Program-made: the position numbers and the translations under genes
The notes under the pieces: generated by a model
Told to the model about the DNA's origin: nothing
What the model saw: the letters and a program-made list of their open reading frames with translations, nothing else
The model's database searches: none
Part shown: piece after piece, positions 9,454 through 21,308 of the stretch
Layout: each line of letters opens with the position of its first letter
Numbering within the stretch: the first letter of the stretch is position 1
Assembly (NCBI GenBank): GCA_022414725.1
Contig: CM039462.1
Location: forward strand, 12,556,110 to 12,620,109
Reading direction: 5' to 3'
Length of the DNA stretch: 64,000 nt
From: Microglena sp. YARC
Lineage: Eukaryota > Chlorophyta > Chlorophyceae > Chlamydomonadales > Chlamydomonadaceae

Positions 9454-11330
9454 GTGCCCGTTGCTGAAATTTACCGTAGTTTTTACCGATGGCATACCAA
9501 TAGCCAAGGTGCTGTTGGCCAATTTGGTTTTAGACTAAATAGGAACACTGTAGATGCAACATGTATGGTGCGCCACACAGTAGAGCTGTACCAATCACGA
9601 AAAACCCTGTATGTTGTGCTTTCTTTGACTCTAGGAAGGCTTATAATAGTGTTGACAGAAACATCCGATGGAGCTGCCTAGAGCAGATGGGTATTCATGG
9701 CCATAACTACAGAGGAATTGCGGTTGGATCATTCCTACCAAAAAAATTCTCTATGGTTTTGAATACGCGGGGGACCAAATGGGCTGAAACCAATGACAAA
9801 CATGCTGTCGTCCAATTTGGTTTTACGCCAAATAGGGGCACTGTGGTTGCAGCTTTTATACTGAGCCACACAGTGGAGGTGTACCAATAAAAACGTGTTT
9901 GTGTGCTTACATTGGCTTTAGAAACTTTAGGAAGGCTTACGGCAGTGTCAACATAAATATCCTTTGGAGCTGCCTGGAGCAGATGGGTATTCACGGCAAC
10001 TACCTGAATACCCTGAGAAATATGTACAAACAACTACGTATGTGAGTACATGTCGGCGATCGTATTAGTTCTGCCATCTTAGCTGAGGCAGGGGTTAAAC
10101 AAGGAGATTATCTGTCCCCGCTTTTGTTTAGTCTCTTCATTGACCAATTGGAGAAGGTCTGTTCTGAAAGATGTGATGAGTAGGAAGGTATTAAACTTGC
10201 AAATAGCATTTGCAGAGTAATACCGTACACACAGCATTAATTGGCAAACGACTTGGCAAACAACTGAGGACGAAGCGGTTCAAGTCAGACCTGAGTCGGC
10301 TAGGTCGCTCGCTAGCTGGCTCGCCTTTGCCAATTATATGCAGCAATGTCAGTTACCAACAAACTCTTGATTAGTCGACAGGTTACCAGGAGTGCCGTAT
10401 TCAAGGCGGGACGTGTAGCTTGTAGGACTAAGTTAAGTGAAGTGTGGGATCCAGACCGTCTGGGTATTAATACTTCTTATGGTCTCGAAGGAAAATGCGA
10501 ATCTATTCAGAATAAGTTTATATGAAGGGCTCTTGGTGGTAGAGATAACACCTCTACCGACTTGGTCCTCAATGAACTCGATAGATTACCTACATGGGCT
10601 CAATGGTTGAGACAGTGTATTGGCTTCTGGAATAAAATCGTTGACAGCAAGGACAATGATTTTATGAAAAGAGCCTTGCTAGAGAATGTTCTACTGGCAA
10701 CCAGAGATAGCAATAAACAAGGCTGGTCTCATGGATTACCAAGATGCATTCAGAGATTAGGTGTTATAGACCATCTCTCTGATATTATTCGAGACAATCA
10801 GACTTCACTGAGCTAGATTGTCTTAGGAAAAATAGATGGAGGCATCTCTAAAATAACAGACATTGCCTGCAATCCCTGAGTACAGTGAACCCCAGGAATC
10901 TTGGTGATAACCAAGGAATCGGTATTAAAACTATTACGTATGCAAATTGGATGATGACAGAGGATAGGAACCATAGTTCAACATACACTTACTGATTAAA
11001 TAATCGGGATGTTATGAAATGCATAGGAAGACTACGTCTTCGAGCTCACAACTTAAATGTCGAATCAGAAAGGAGTCCCTCCCGTTCTGGTAGAATTTGC
11101 AGTTGCTGCGATATGGGGGTTGACGGTAGAAGAGTTGTCGAAGATGAAATGCATTTCATATTAGAATGCCCGGTGTACTGTACGCTGAGGGTAGAAAACA
11201 TTTGTTTTTGAAAATGGGAATTGAACCTGAATTGGTGGATACAAACTCCAGCATGTAGCTGATCATAATCCTGATTCCTTTGAAGGATGGAAATGCTTAA
11301 TACAATTTATAAATTAACTTATCGCAGTAG
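9454..11330 (+). pseudogene. Decayed non-LTR retrotransposon (LINE) with reverse transcriptase fragments
   Basis: Frames broken by stops and shifts retain RT signatures: G-Q-F-G-F-R-L-N-R-N-T-V-D-A (near 9510), S-R-K-A-Y-x-S-V-D-R-N-I (9640), E-A-G-V-K-Q-G-D-Y-L-S-P-L-L-F (10080-10130), and a late Cys/His stretch C-S-C-C ... E-D-E-M-H-F-I-L-E-C-P-V-Y (11095-11175) typical of LINE C-termini. The F-G-F-x-x-N-R-x-T-V block appears twice (9510 and 9808), a ~300-bp internal duplication. The catalytic Y-A-D-D block expected after L-S-P-L-L-F is not found. Certainly inactive. Confidence 0.85.
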
Positions 11331-11564
11331 CACGAACTCAGGGCCCCCGTCGGTAAAACGATTATTTGGGGTCCAGTTCATCACTTTCTGCTTTTTAAGC
11401 CCTTCCTAAGTTCCTATCACGGCTGTGCAAGTCCTTTTAGCCCATTTGGCCTACCTCTAGACTGTAACATATATACATACATGACTAGGGTAGCCTACGA
11501 ACTGCAATTGCTATCTGCAGTTGCTATTTGCAATTGAGGTAGCACGTGGCTAACATTTCCAAGT

Positions 11565-11740
11565 GTAATGATAACGCCTGGTGGGGCGTGGTATAAGGCG
11601 AGCCCCGTCTTACCGCGGAAGACAACGGGCTGCTACTTCACGTGGACAAAGCTACCATGGTGGTTGACAGCGGCTGCGAACAATAAAGCGCACCCGTGGG
11701 GATTCGATCCTGGCACCTTTTTCGTTCAAGGAACTCAAAT
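11565..11740 (-). mobile_element. tRNA-headed SINE, copy S5
   Basis: Reverse-oriented. It begins gtaatgataacgcctggtgg and keeps the body complement and B-box complement ggggattcgatcctgg. The A-box end is degraded. Confidence 0.85.
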
Positions 11741-12033
11741 ATCCAAGTATAGGTTTTACTGCAAGCCAACACATCTGGTCTTGAATTGAATTGTTGCCGA
11801 ACTGTTACCGGTTTACTAAAAGCCCTGGCTGGTTATTGTCACCACGGTATGGTAAGGTGTAACAAGCCACCACCGACCCGGTAAGCAGGAACCCTAATCT
11901 CTCCTCCCTCATAGGCACGGCGATGACTTTGGAAATGGTGGTCTACAATCTCACTTGAACTTGGTTACATAGCTTCAGCCAGCAATCTACAATCTCACAG
12001 TCAACTTCGAACTGAATCCTCCGTGTCGCTAGT

Positions 12034-12612
12034 TTGTGTCGGGAGACCCACCTCCTGGAGTCCTGGGGTGAAAGTCCTTTCACAACTAAAAAAAAAAGTC
12101 ACCGCTTTCTGGGGACAAGAAGACAAAAACGCTGTAGAAAAATATCGCAGCAGTCGGTATCAAATCCATTAGGGAACCTTTCCGAGTACTCAATGGACCC
12201 GGTGTTCAAACTTTGCCATAAACGGCTTCAGAAAACATTATCCCGGGATGGTAACTGGTTCAAGAAAGACAAATACAGTCGAGAGCACTTCGCCGTTCCA
12301 GATGTCAAGTACCCGAAAACTGACATCATTAGAAAGCAACACGAGCCGGTGTACATGGAACACTGTGGTCGGACGAAAACGTTGGAACTGGTAAACCGGA
12401 CATTGACTTGGAACGGAATAAATGCCGATAATGATGAAATGATGAGTTCGAAGCTTTTCGAATCCCTGCAGGCTAGCGACAGCGCTGTCAGGACGGCCAG
12501 CACAACCTTGATACAACAAAACAAAAGCCCCGGGTATCCGGCGGATATTCATTTTAAAGAGCTGAAGGTCCTGCTACGCTATACAATATATTCGGCCACG
12601 CAAACCCTATAA
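12034..12612 (+). pseudogene. Ty3/gypsy-type integrase fragment
   Basis: A 192-codon open frame whose middle reads F-A-V-P-D-V, then H-E-P-V-Y-M-E-H-C-G-R-T-K-T-L-E-L-V, like the His-x6-His half of the integrase HHCC zinc finger. It continues R-T-L-T-W-N-G-I-N-A-D. The Cys pair normally found before x-Q-x-N-K-S is absent (T-T-L-I-Q-Q-N-K-S), and nothing resembling the catalytic core follows. A decayed relic; the first ~60 codons are unplaced. Confidence 0.65.
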
Positions 12613-13600
12613 TCGGCCACGCAACGCCGCAACGGAACATTCCGCGCGGCAATACCTCATCTCAACTGTACTGATAAGGTCCGCTTTGCAGGAAAGAAAA
12701 GCAATACGCCAAGCCGGCGTGATTAATGAGCTGTCCAAAGAATTTACCAACTACGACTCGAATTCTTACTAACCACTACTCGAATCTACAAGGTCTGTCG
12801 ATTAACTTGATTGACACAAGGCTGTACATGCGCGAATCATGCCATGGTGTAACATGAGATACGCCATGTAGACTCGTCTACGCGCGTACACAAACTGCTC
12901 TACTACCGGGTGTAGAGATACTGGCTTGCCGGCGGCCGGCATCACAACTGCATATGCGGCAGGTCTCGTGAAAACAACCTCAACATTCAAAACAATCTAA
13001 GCAACCTTGAATAAATAAAACCCTCTGCTTACAACCACTCAAGGAAGTAGGGTTGTCGGTAGCGATTCATAACCCGTCCGACGGGGCCGACCAACGAGAA
13101 CCTCAAACCACGTGTGCGGGTGCTATATACTCTCCTTACGTCCTCACAACCCCGCTTCTAAACCTATCCTGCCAGGACTCGAAATTCGAGTACAGCGATT
13201 GCTCCAGCGCTTGCGCTTCATACATCCCTTCAGCCATGCCGACTTAGCGTGCTACTTTCTATCTTTCTTTTCAATTACCACGGCCTCTTCGACATCTGCG
13301 GCCAGTACAAATATATCCCCCACGTCACCAGCCCATCCACTTCTTGAGTGCCTGGCTCCTCATCCATGTCGAGTAAAAAGTCGCTAGATGCAGGAGCTTA
13401 CCAGAGAATGGTCCAGACAACTGAAGCCAAAAAGGTTAGCACTTGACATCATATCTACAACAGATATCTACAGCGATATCTACCGGTTTAGCAGATATCT
13501 GTACCCATAGCATACCCTATCTGATTTCTCGGCGGGATGGGCATCAGCCGATTCTTGAGCATGCGAGAGGCATCTGAGCTCTGAGCTACAGTTGCCGTCC
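12613..13600. other. Unassigned stretch
   Basis: No gene family recognised on either strand; short frames only. Local tandem words gatatctac/agatatct are at 13450-13500. It may hold further degraded retroelement sequence. Confidence 0.4.
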
Positions 13601-13604
13601 GTTC

Positions 13605-14100
13605 TGGGGTGGGGGGGGGGGGGCAGCCATCAGTTTTTTTGCTATCTTTTTACTTAGACCTCTAAATGACGTTCTGAGACCACCACTGAGATTGTGTTGA
13701 CAATGGCATTTCATTGGCACCACTTAAGACCCAGGGGGGGGGGGGGGAGGGGGGTGTTAAGGTGGGTGAATGGGTGGATGATGTGGGCTGGTATGGGTAA
13801 GGATGGGTGGGTAATGTGGGTGGGTGGGTGGGTGGCTGAATGGGTGAGTATTTTGACTAACGCACAATCCCTGTTTGGGGATTCTGAGGATACCATTGTG
13901 TGCCCCATAGTGTCAAGATCCAGAATCCATGTATAATTTCAAGCCATGCCTCTTTTTTCTAATTAGGGGGGGGGGGGGGGGGGGGGGGGGGGCAGCCCTC
14001 CTCAGTTTTTTAGGCATGGGGTAGAGTTTCCTTTTTCCCCCTCCTCCTATAATGCTGATGATGATGCTGCTGCTGCTGCTGATGATGCTGGTGATGACGC

Positions 14101-14150
<50 letters not shown>

Positions 14151-14195
14151 GTGATGATGGTGATGATGGTGATGATGATGGTGATGGTGATGGTA
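13605..14195 (+). repeat. Poly-G runs, GGTGGGT steps and a (GATGAT) tract
   Basis: G runs at 13610-13622, 13733-13746 and 13967-13992, and a gtgggtgggtgg stretch at 13815-13836. A (gat)n tract runs through 14050-14190. Met or Asp/Ile homopolymer frames come from this tract. Confidence 0.92.
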
Positions 14196-14213
14196 ATGGA
14201 AAACCTAAACCCC

Positions 14214-14546
14214 ACGTCCTCATGCACTGCCGCCTCCTTGTCCATTGCTCCGCAGCTATCTAGCACCTGAATTGAAGCATGGTACACAATCCAGACAATT
14301 GAATAGGATCCACCATGCAAGGAACACACCCACACACCCACATACTCACACACCCATGCACCCACATACCCACACCCCACTTACGCACGTACGCACACAC
14401 CCACATACCCATACACCGACATACCCATACACCCGCATACCCCCCCACACATATCCACATGCGCATATACGCACATACAAAAATATCAACACACACAAAT
14501 CCCCACATACTCACATCCTGCCGCCTCCTTGCCCATTGCTCCGCAG
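14214..14546 (+). repeat. CACACCCA array with an acceptor-edge copy of exon d2
   Basis: The exon d2 acceptor region (ccgcctccttgcccattgct ccgcag) occurs at the exon border and again at 14229-14258 (ccgcctccttgtccattgct ccgcag). The simple array (14310-14510) lies between. The flanking words catgcaaggaacacac also occur before the d1 array (67-90). Confidence 0.82.
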
Positions 14547-14628
14547 CCTCATCATTTTGAAGGGCCAAAGGAGATGGTCAGTACAGCAGATGTAGTCTCT
14601 GCCGCCCGAATTAAATGGATAGGAGAAG
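14547..14628 (+). CDS. Gene X2 exon d2 (unknown protein)
   Basis: Eighty-two nt from acceptor ctccgcag to donor gttagt. It encodes P-H-H-F-E-G-P-K-E-M-V-S, then T-A-D-V-V-S-A-A-R-I-K-W-I-G-E with one base over, the same phase as d1. Paralogy with 539-632 is evident in protein and in both splice borders. No domain recognised. Confidence 0.62.
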
Positions 14629-14960
14629 GTTAGTCTGTTACTAATGTCCATAATGCTTGTGTTTGCGATGTGTTTGTCTGTGACGTGTTTGTTTTGTGTT
14701 GTGTTTGCGATGTGTTTGTGATGTGTTTGTCTGTGACATGTTTGTGTTGTGTTGTTTTGTGTTGTGTTTGCGATGTGTTCGTGATGTGTTTGTCTGTGAC
14801 ATGTTTGTTTTGTGTTGTTTTGTGTTGTGTTTGCGATGTGTTTGTCTGTGAGGTGTTTGTGCTGTGTTTTGTTGTGTTTGCGATGTGTTTGTGATGTGTT
14901 TGTCGGTGACGTATTTGTGTTGTGTTGTGTTTGCGATGTGTTTGTTTGACAGGAGAAGGT
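14629..14960 (+). repeat. TGTGTTTGCGA array bounded by d2 donor-edge copies
   Basis: Units of gtttgcgatgtgtttgtctg fill 14655-14945. The exon end plus donor (ggagaag|gttagtc) is seen at 14621-14634 and again at 14951-14964, so the array is enclosed by two copies of the donor edge. Confidence 0.85.
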
Positions 14961-14989
14961 TAGTCCGTTATATATGTAAATAATTACTA

Positions 14990-15057
14990 CGCCTTATTAC
15001 GAGGCATGAGGTGAAGGGGGCCAGCCCATTTGCTTGCACTGGGACCAACCACCAAGA
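14990..15057 (+). repeat. Short dispersed repeat H, copy 1
   Basis: About 68 bp: tacgccttattacgaggc followed by a G-rich stretch and tgcactgggaccaaccacc. Other copies are at 41783 (+), 51950 (-), 53290 (-) and 58966 (+). The start can fold as a small hairpin (gcctt..aaggc type). Function and mobility unknown. Confidence 0.75.
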
Positions 15058-15184
15058 TTAGTCTCTTACCATTGTTGCTTACCAATGTCCCTTACCAATG
15101 CCCATTACAAATTAGCAGTCCCTGACTAATATCCCTAATGTTTTTGTTGATGCTCAGGTCTGCAGGGAGCCAGTGCCCCAAGGC

Positions 15185-15340
15185 TGCACCCACACCTAAC
15201 CACCCAACCACCCAATCACCCACACCCAACAACCCAACCACCCAATCACCCAACCACCCAACCACCCAATCACCCAACCACCCAACCACCCAATCACCCA
15301 CACCTAACCACCCAACCACCCAATCACCCACACCTGGCCC
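15185..15340 (+). repeat. CCAACCACCCAATCAC minisatellite
   Basis: Tandem aaccacccaaccacccaatc words with cacacc interruptions. No gene. Confidence 0.92.
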
Positions 15341-15429
15341 CCCATGACTGAACCCAGTACAACTTTCTTCCTGCCTCCTGAGCCAGTCAGACATTCAAAT
15401 AATCACACAGTCTTCCTACAACCTGAAAC

Positions 15430-16260
15430 AGGCATGGAGTTAGGCTATTGAATATTCAAACCGCTGTAAACAAGCTGCCCAAATCATCACCCTTCAAACA
15501 GTGTCATTCAACAGACCTATGCCCTAGCTATAAGAACTGCCTGCCTCCAGTTCTTATACATATTTTATGTTCTAACTGACTCAAGCATACATTTGGGCTA
15601 TTGTATTTTCAAACTGCTGTAAACACACTGCCCAAATGATCACCCTTCAAATGATGCCATTCAACAGACCTATGCCCTAGCCATGAGAACTGCCTGCCTC
15701 CTGTTCTTATACATATTTTATGTTCTCACTAACTTAAGTATAGATTTGGGCTTGTATTTTCAAAGCTGTAAACAAGCTGCCCAAATCATCATCCTGAAAA
15801 TGATGTCATTCAACAGACCTATGCCCTAGCCATTAGAACTGCCTGCCTCCTGTTCTTGCACACATTTCATTTTCCCACTGACTCAAGCATAGATTTGGGC
15901 GGTTGAATGTTCAAACTGCTGTAGACAGGCTGCCCAAATCATTACCCTTCAAACGATGCCATTCAACAGACATATGCCCTAGCCATGAGAACTGCCTGCC
16001 TCTTGTCCCTGTCCCTATTTTATGTTCTCACTAACTTAAGCATATATTTGGGCTTGTATTTTCAAATTGCTGTAAACAAGCTGCCTAAATTATCACCCTT
16101 CAAACGATGTCGTTCAACAGACCTATGCCCTAGCCATGAGAAATGCCTGCCTCTTGTCCCTGTCTCTATTTCATGTTCCCACTGACTCAAGCATCATTTG
16201 GGAGGTTGAATGTTCAAACTGCTGTAGACAATCTGTCCAAAATATCACCTTTCATCTGAT
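15430..16260 (+). repeat. ~151-bp tandem repeat, five units
   Basis: The landmark cattcaacagacctatgccc recurs at about 15505, 15658, 15807, 15960 and 16111. Units carry small indels. Short frames inside are repeat translations. Confidence 0.88.
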
Positions 16261-16261
16261 T

Positions 16262-16475
16262 TTTTGGTAGGGTCACCCCTTCTCGGGGGCGGGAGCCCCT
16301 AAGGTCACCACGTTGTCCGTTTGTTTGTATGTGCAAATCAGACGAAGCCTGATGCGTCAGACGAATGTCTCTTAACTAACTGGCTCCGGTCCGATCCATT
16401 CTGTTGCCACCTGTCATTCTGACAGCCAACACTCTCCGCCAATTTTCTGCGTCACTTGTGACGCTACTGCCTAGG
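16262..16475 (+). repeat. Dispersed repeat Q, copy 1
   Basis: Opens with a C/G hairpin (tcaccccttctcgggggcgg) and ends ctctccgccaattttctgcg plus a small palindrome gcgtcacttgtgacgc. Copy 2 is at 16716 and a partial one at 32965. Probably non-autonomous mobile DNA, family not identified. Confidence 0.65.
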
Positions 16476-16479
16476 ACTT

Positions 16480-16526
16480 CTCCAACATACCAGTGCCTTG
16501 ACCATGTCCGCCATTTTGTGTGCTTG

Positions 16527-16567
<41 letters not shown>

Positions 16568-17620
16568 ACACACACACACCTTCATAAATATTTCAACTTT
16601 TCAACCCCATCAAAGTTGTTTTTGCACCCTCCCAGACCCTCCTGAAAAAATAGGGGAAATCAGTTCTGTTCAACCATGTGCCCTTAAGAATGATTCGGGC
16701 ACACTCAATTGTTTTTGGCGGAGCCCCCCCTTCTGGGGGGCGGGAGCCCCCAGTGTTGCCCATTTGTCCGGTCGACCGTTTAACCAAGTGAGCATGATGA
16801 AGCCAGACACGTCAACCAACGGTCTGGTAACTAACTTGCTTCCCTTGCCACCTGTTGCTCCGTCGCGATCACTCTCCGCCAATGTTTAGCGTCGCAGGCG
16901 ACACTGCATCAAACTTGTTTAATGGGGAACGCTGCATTGTTTTCCTTTTTGGTCCTATAACTGTAGTTTTTTCGTCCTCCTGCTTCAGCCCAATGTTTTC
17001 CAATGTGACTGTGCCCTGACCATGCGGTGGGGGGAAGCTAGTACCCACATAGCCAGTACCCACAAGCCAGATCTCCTCGGATTTAGGGGTTTAGGTTATA
17101 GGGTTTAGGGTATAGGAGATCTGGCTTGTGGGTATTGGCTTTGTGGGTACTAGCATCCCCCCTCCCGACCATGTCCGCTATTCTTGTGTGCCTGAAAACA
17201 GACATCTCCTCCAAGACGAAAATGTCCTTCAAACAGGAAGTTTCAACAAGATCATACACATTTTGTGTCCTGAAAACCATAATTGGTTGCGCCCAAATAC
17301 AGACATCTCCTCCAAGACAAAAATGTCCTTCAAACAACAAGTCACGCCAATTCACGTTTGCAAAACGTGGACATTAAAGGGGGAGGAAAAATATCATACA
17401 ATTTCAAATTTTCCAACGAATCTATGCCCTGACTGTGTCCATCATTGGTTGCGTCCAAATGCAGACATCTCCTCCAAGACGAAAACGTCCTTCAAACATT
17501 AAATACAATTTTCCCCCCTTTGGTCCTATTACTGTAGTTTTTTCCATCCTCCTGCGTCAACTGATGTTTTCCAATGCAACTGTGCCCTGACCATTTCCGC
17601 CATTCTTGTGTGCCTGAAAA
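16480..17620 (+). repeat. X2 d-e intron end with acceptor-edge copies of exon e2
   Basis: The e-exon start (cag|acatctcctccaagac, then aaatgtccttcaaaca) occurs near 17201, 17300 and 17464 before the true border at 17623. The upstream words ccatgtccgccattcttgtg are also repeated (16503, 17170, 17590). A poly-C run (16529-16567) and repeat Q copy 2 interrupt the stretch. Confidence 0.8.
16716..16910 (+). repeat. Dispersed repeat Q, copy 2
   Basis: Starts ttggcggagcccc with a perfect-looking GC hairpin (ccccccttctggggggc) and ends actctccgccaat, so its ends are inverted (TTGGCGGAG / CTCCGCCAA). A fragment of the end also lies inverted at about 54995-55045. Confidence 0.65.
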
Positions 17621-17623
17621 CAG

Positions 17624-17711
17624 ACATCTCCTCCAAGACAAAAATGTCCTTCAAACAACAAGTCTCAAGGCAGCTGAGAAGTACAAAGTCGTTCTTGAAG
17701 GGCTTCTGGGG
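17624..17711 (+). CDS. Gene X2 exon e2 (unknown protein)
   Basis: Eighty-eight nt (2 + 28 codons + 2) from acceptor aaaacag to donor gtatgt. It encodes I-S-S-K-T-K-M-S-F-K-Q-Q-V-S-R, then R-S-T-K-S-F-L-K-G-F-W-G. Phases agree with d2 before it and a2 after it, and both borders match exon e1. Confidence 0.58.
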
Positions 17712-17860
17712 GTATGTCTCATTTCTACTTTTTTCCTGTTTATTTTTGTTCACAGTTTGTTTAACAGTTTTTGACAAGATGGGCCTGGATGCTGCCAAGT
17801 AGTTCTTGAAGAACTTCTGGGGGAATGTATAATTTCTCACTGTGTGTCCTTTTTATTTTG
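17712..17860 (+). repeat. Donor-edge copy of exon e2
   Basis: After the donor, a T-rich stretch ending ttcacag leads to one more exon-edge unit (D-K-M-G-L-D-A-A-K, then an in-frame TAG) with gggggaatgt in place of the donor. This parallels the five-unit array after e1. Confidence 0.75.
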
Positions 17861-18510
17861 ATTTGCAGTTGCATAGTTTTTTTTAAGATGGACCCTGTGG
17901 CCATCTTTAGCCACTCTTCCTTGCTCCAATTGTTTGAATTAGGGCACACTGGTGATGGGAAAGGTTAGAGGAGGTAAAAGGCTGACAGGTACAAAAAGAA
18001 CAGAGGCAGTAGGGATAGGAAGTCAACATATCTGTGCATTGGAGTGAAGTATACAAAATACGGTATGTGCATATTGTAGCCGTAGCAAAACCTTACCTTG
18101 GTCCTTCTAGGTCGCTGAGCAATACATGAACATACGTTATGCTTATGTTTATGACATTAACTGAGCAAGAGATGATTTCAGGAGTTAATGAAAACGATTG
18201 AATGTCTCATTCTAGTTATTTGAAAGATTACCGGTAGTGTTATGCTTAACAAGATGTTGGGATCATTGCAGTATTATATGTACACTCCTTGCAGGTCCTA
18301 GAACAGTGTACCCTAATATTGTACCATGAACCATGAACCAGTGTTACATGATAAAGTAGAAACGTTCAGTTGCGTAAATGGATTTTATTAAAATGGAAAC
18401 CGTCAAATGTGTAACGTCAATTTATATTCCTATTCAAAAAAACGCCAAATGTAAACCGTCAATTTATAATTAACCCCCCCCCAAAAGCCGTCAAATACCC
18501 GAATGAAAAA
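17861..18510. other. Unassigned intron sequence
   Basis: AT-rich sequence without long frames or tandem structure. I see nothing else here. Confidence 0.5.
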
Positions 18511-18650
18511 AATCTCCAGATTTTTTGAAGAGGGATTAGCCCCATTAAAATGTCTGTCCGTTTGTTCGTTCGTTCGTTCGTCCGTGTGTGACAAACAAAA
18601 TTTTCAGGTTTCATGAAAAACATCAAAAAAGTTGAACATTCTATATTTTT
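18511..18650 (+). repeat. Dispersed repeat W, copy 1
   Basis: Contains agaGGGATTAGCCCCATTAA, then a gttcgttcg run, acaaacaaaattttcaggtt and tcatgaaaaa. The inverted partner is at 55175-55315, where the run is a cagacaga tract instead. Element type unknown. Confidence 0.7.
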
Positions 18651-18654
18651 GATG

Positions 18655-19555
18655 AATTATAAGACTCATTCATACCGGACAAATTCTGACCAGAGCACAT
18701 ATGAGCATCGCAATTCACGAAAAGGAGTTCAGGCTAGGCCAAAAAGCTACAATTAACGGTTAACAATTTGATATAAGGGTGTTTTGAGCTAATATTTCGA
18801 ATTTGAACCAGTTAAACATGCGCGTATACATAGGTTTGGGAGCAGAATTGTCGACAAAAACTGGAGGCGAAACATGCAAGCATCACAATGGACGAAACAT
18901 TCCCTTAGGGCACTTGCGCTATAATTAGCCCACGGACCCCACCTCAGGGCCGTGCGTGGGGCAGGGGCGGGGGCGGGGGGCAGGGGCGGGGGCATGGGCA
19001 AGCCACGCCACCTGCCGCTGTCCAAAAACCCGTTCAGGAGGACGGGACATACTGTTCACGTCTGGGCTGGGCCGAAACATGCAATACCTTGCACAAATTC
19101 CGTAAAATCAACCAGACACCTGATTGGCCTCATTTTTCTTGCATCAAATTCTTTAAAAAAAAGTCAATCTACATACATGCGTTTCATTACGTTACAGAAA
19201 CGTTCAGTACTGCTTAAAAATCAACAACCCTTCAAAAACTTTCTTTTTCGTCACTTTATAGTTAATAATGCTACATCATCAATCGATTCATTGGAATTCA
19301 ATTACTTTAAAGCCTCCAGACGCCCTTCAAATTTAATTATATTCGAATTGATACAATTTAAAGCAATTACATGCATTCAAATCACGTTAAATGAATTAAA
19401 TGGAAAGGAATAAATCAAATTAAAATAACACAACATTAAATACAATTAAATTAAATTGATTAAAATACGTTGAGTTAAGGATTCGAATCATCTCATTCGG
19501 GACGCGCCTCCAGGCGCCCTTAATTTTGAGACCGTTAAATTTTGAGAACAGTACG
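18655..19555. other. Unassigned intron sequence with a G-rich patch
   Basis: A dense G-rich patch (18952-18990, ggggcgggggc words) could form a G-quadruplex. The remainder is AT-rich with no recognisable gene; the open frame at 18952-19413 has no family resemblance. Confidence 0.4.
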
Positions 19556-21150
19556 GTATGCTAACATACATAATACATGATTACATGCTATACGTTCACA
19601 TAAATGTCCACATGCTAACATTCTATGTGTTTACATACATGTTCACATGCTAACATGCTATATGTTGACATACATGTTCACATGCTGACATATAATACCA
19701 TAACAGACATGCCATGTGCGAACGTGCTATGTGTTGACATACATGTTCACATGCACACATGCTAACATGCAAATGTTAGCATACATGTTCACTTTCTAAC
19801 TGCTATATGTTTACATACATGTTCACTTGCTAACATATCATATCATAACATACATGTTCCCATGCTAACATGCTATGTGCTGACATACATGTCCACTTGA
19901 TAACATGCTTTATGTTAACAGACATGTTCACATGCTAACATGCTGTATGTTAACATACATGTTCCCATGCTAACATGCTATATGTTTACTTACATGTTCA
20001 CTTGCTAACATGCTATTTTACATGCATGTTCCCATGCTAACATGCTATATGTTTACTTACATGTTCACTTGCTAACATGCTATTTTACATGCATGTTCCC
20101 ATGCTAACATGCTATATGTTTACTTACATGTTCACTTGCTAACATGCTATTTTACATACATGTTCCCATGCTAACATGCTATATGTTTACTTACATGTTC
20201 ACTTGCTAACATGCTATTTTACATACATGTTCCCATGCTAACATGCTATATGTTTACTTACATGTTCACTTGCTAACATGCTATTTTACATACATGTTCC
20301 ATGCTAACATGCTATATGTTTACTTACATGTTCACTTGCTAACATGCTATTTTACATACATGTTCCCATGCTAACATGCTATATGTTTACTTACATGTTC
20401 ACTTGCTAACATGCTATTTTACATACATGTTTCCATGCTAACATGCTATATGTTTACTTACATGTTCACTTGCTAACATGCTATTTTACATACATGTTCC
20501 CATGCTAACATGCTATATGTTTACTTACATGTTCACTTGCTAACATGCTATTTTACATACATGTTTCCATGCTAACATGCTATATGTTTACTTACATGTT
20601 CACTTGCTAACATGCTATTTTACAGACATGTTCCCATGCTAACATGCTATATGTTTACTTACATGTTCACTTGCTAACATGCTATTTTACATACATGTTT
20701 CCATGCTAACATGCTATATGTTTACTTACATGTTCACTTGCTAACATGCTATTTTACATACATGTTCCCATGCTAACATGCTATATGTTTACTTACATGT
20801 TCACTTGCTAACATGCTATTTTACATACATGTTCCCATGCTAACATGCTATATGTTTACTTACATGTTCACTTGCTAACATGCTATTTTACATACATGTT
20901 TCCATGCTAACATGCTATATGTTTACTTACATGTTCACTTGCTAACATGCTATTTTATATACATGTTCCCATGCTAACATGCTGTATGTTTACATATATG
21001 TTCACATGCTAACATGTGAACACGCTATATGTTAGCATACATGTTCACATGCTAACATTTTATGTGTTTACATACATGTCCACTTGCTAACATAGGAACA
21101 TGCAATATGTTAGCATACATGTTCACAAGCTAACAAGTTACTCCATGATT
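19556..21150 (+). repeat. ATGCTAACATG array with 67-bp higher-order units
   Basis: The same word family as 2415-3460. From about 19940 to 20970 it is organised as ~15 almost identical 67-bp units (landmark atgtttacttacatgttcac at 19982, 20049, 20116 and onward). The uniform core between diverged flanks points to recent amplification. Confidence 0.93.
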
Positions 21151-21188
21151 TCTTACCATGCCTGAGCCTGTCTCCTGTCCCTGTGTAG

Positions 21189-21308
21189 CTCCAGGAAGGT
21201 GATGGAAGACGATGAATACAATGAAGAGGATGGAAACAAGAAGGGTGAAGATTCCAATTCCAATGGAGAGGGGGGGGATGAAGTGTCTCTGATGCCGGAG
21301 TCTACCAG
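21189..21308 (+). CDS. Gene X2 exon a2, acidic
   Basis: 120 nt (1 + 39 codons + 2) from acceptor ccctgtgtag to donor ag|gtgtgg. It encodes S-R-K-V-M-E-D-D-E-Y-N-E-E-D-G, then K-K-G-E-D-S-N-S-N-G-E-G-G-D-E-V-S and M-P-E-S-T. It matches exon a1 at both ends. The phase joins e2 to b2 without a break. Acidic and probably disordered. Confidence 0.63.

Noticed and set aside
12228..12552. Minus-strand frames of ~100 codons
   Set aside because: Antisense to the Ty3/gypsy integrase fragment, which has recognisable motifs on the plus strand.
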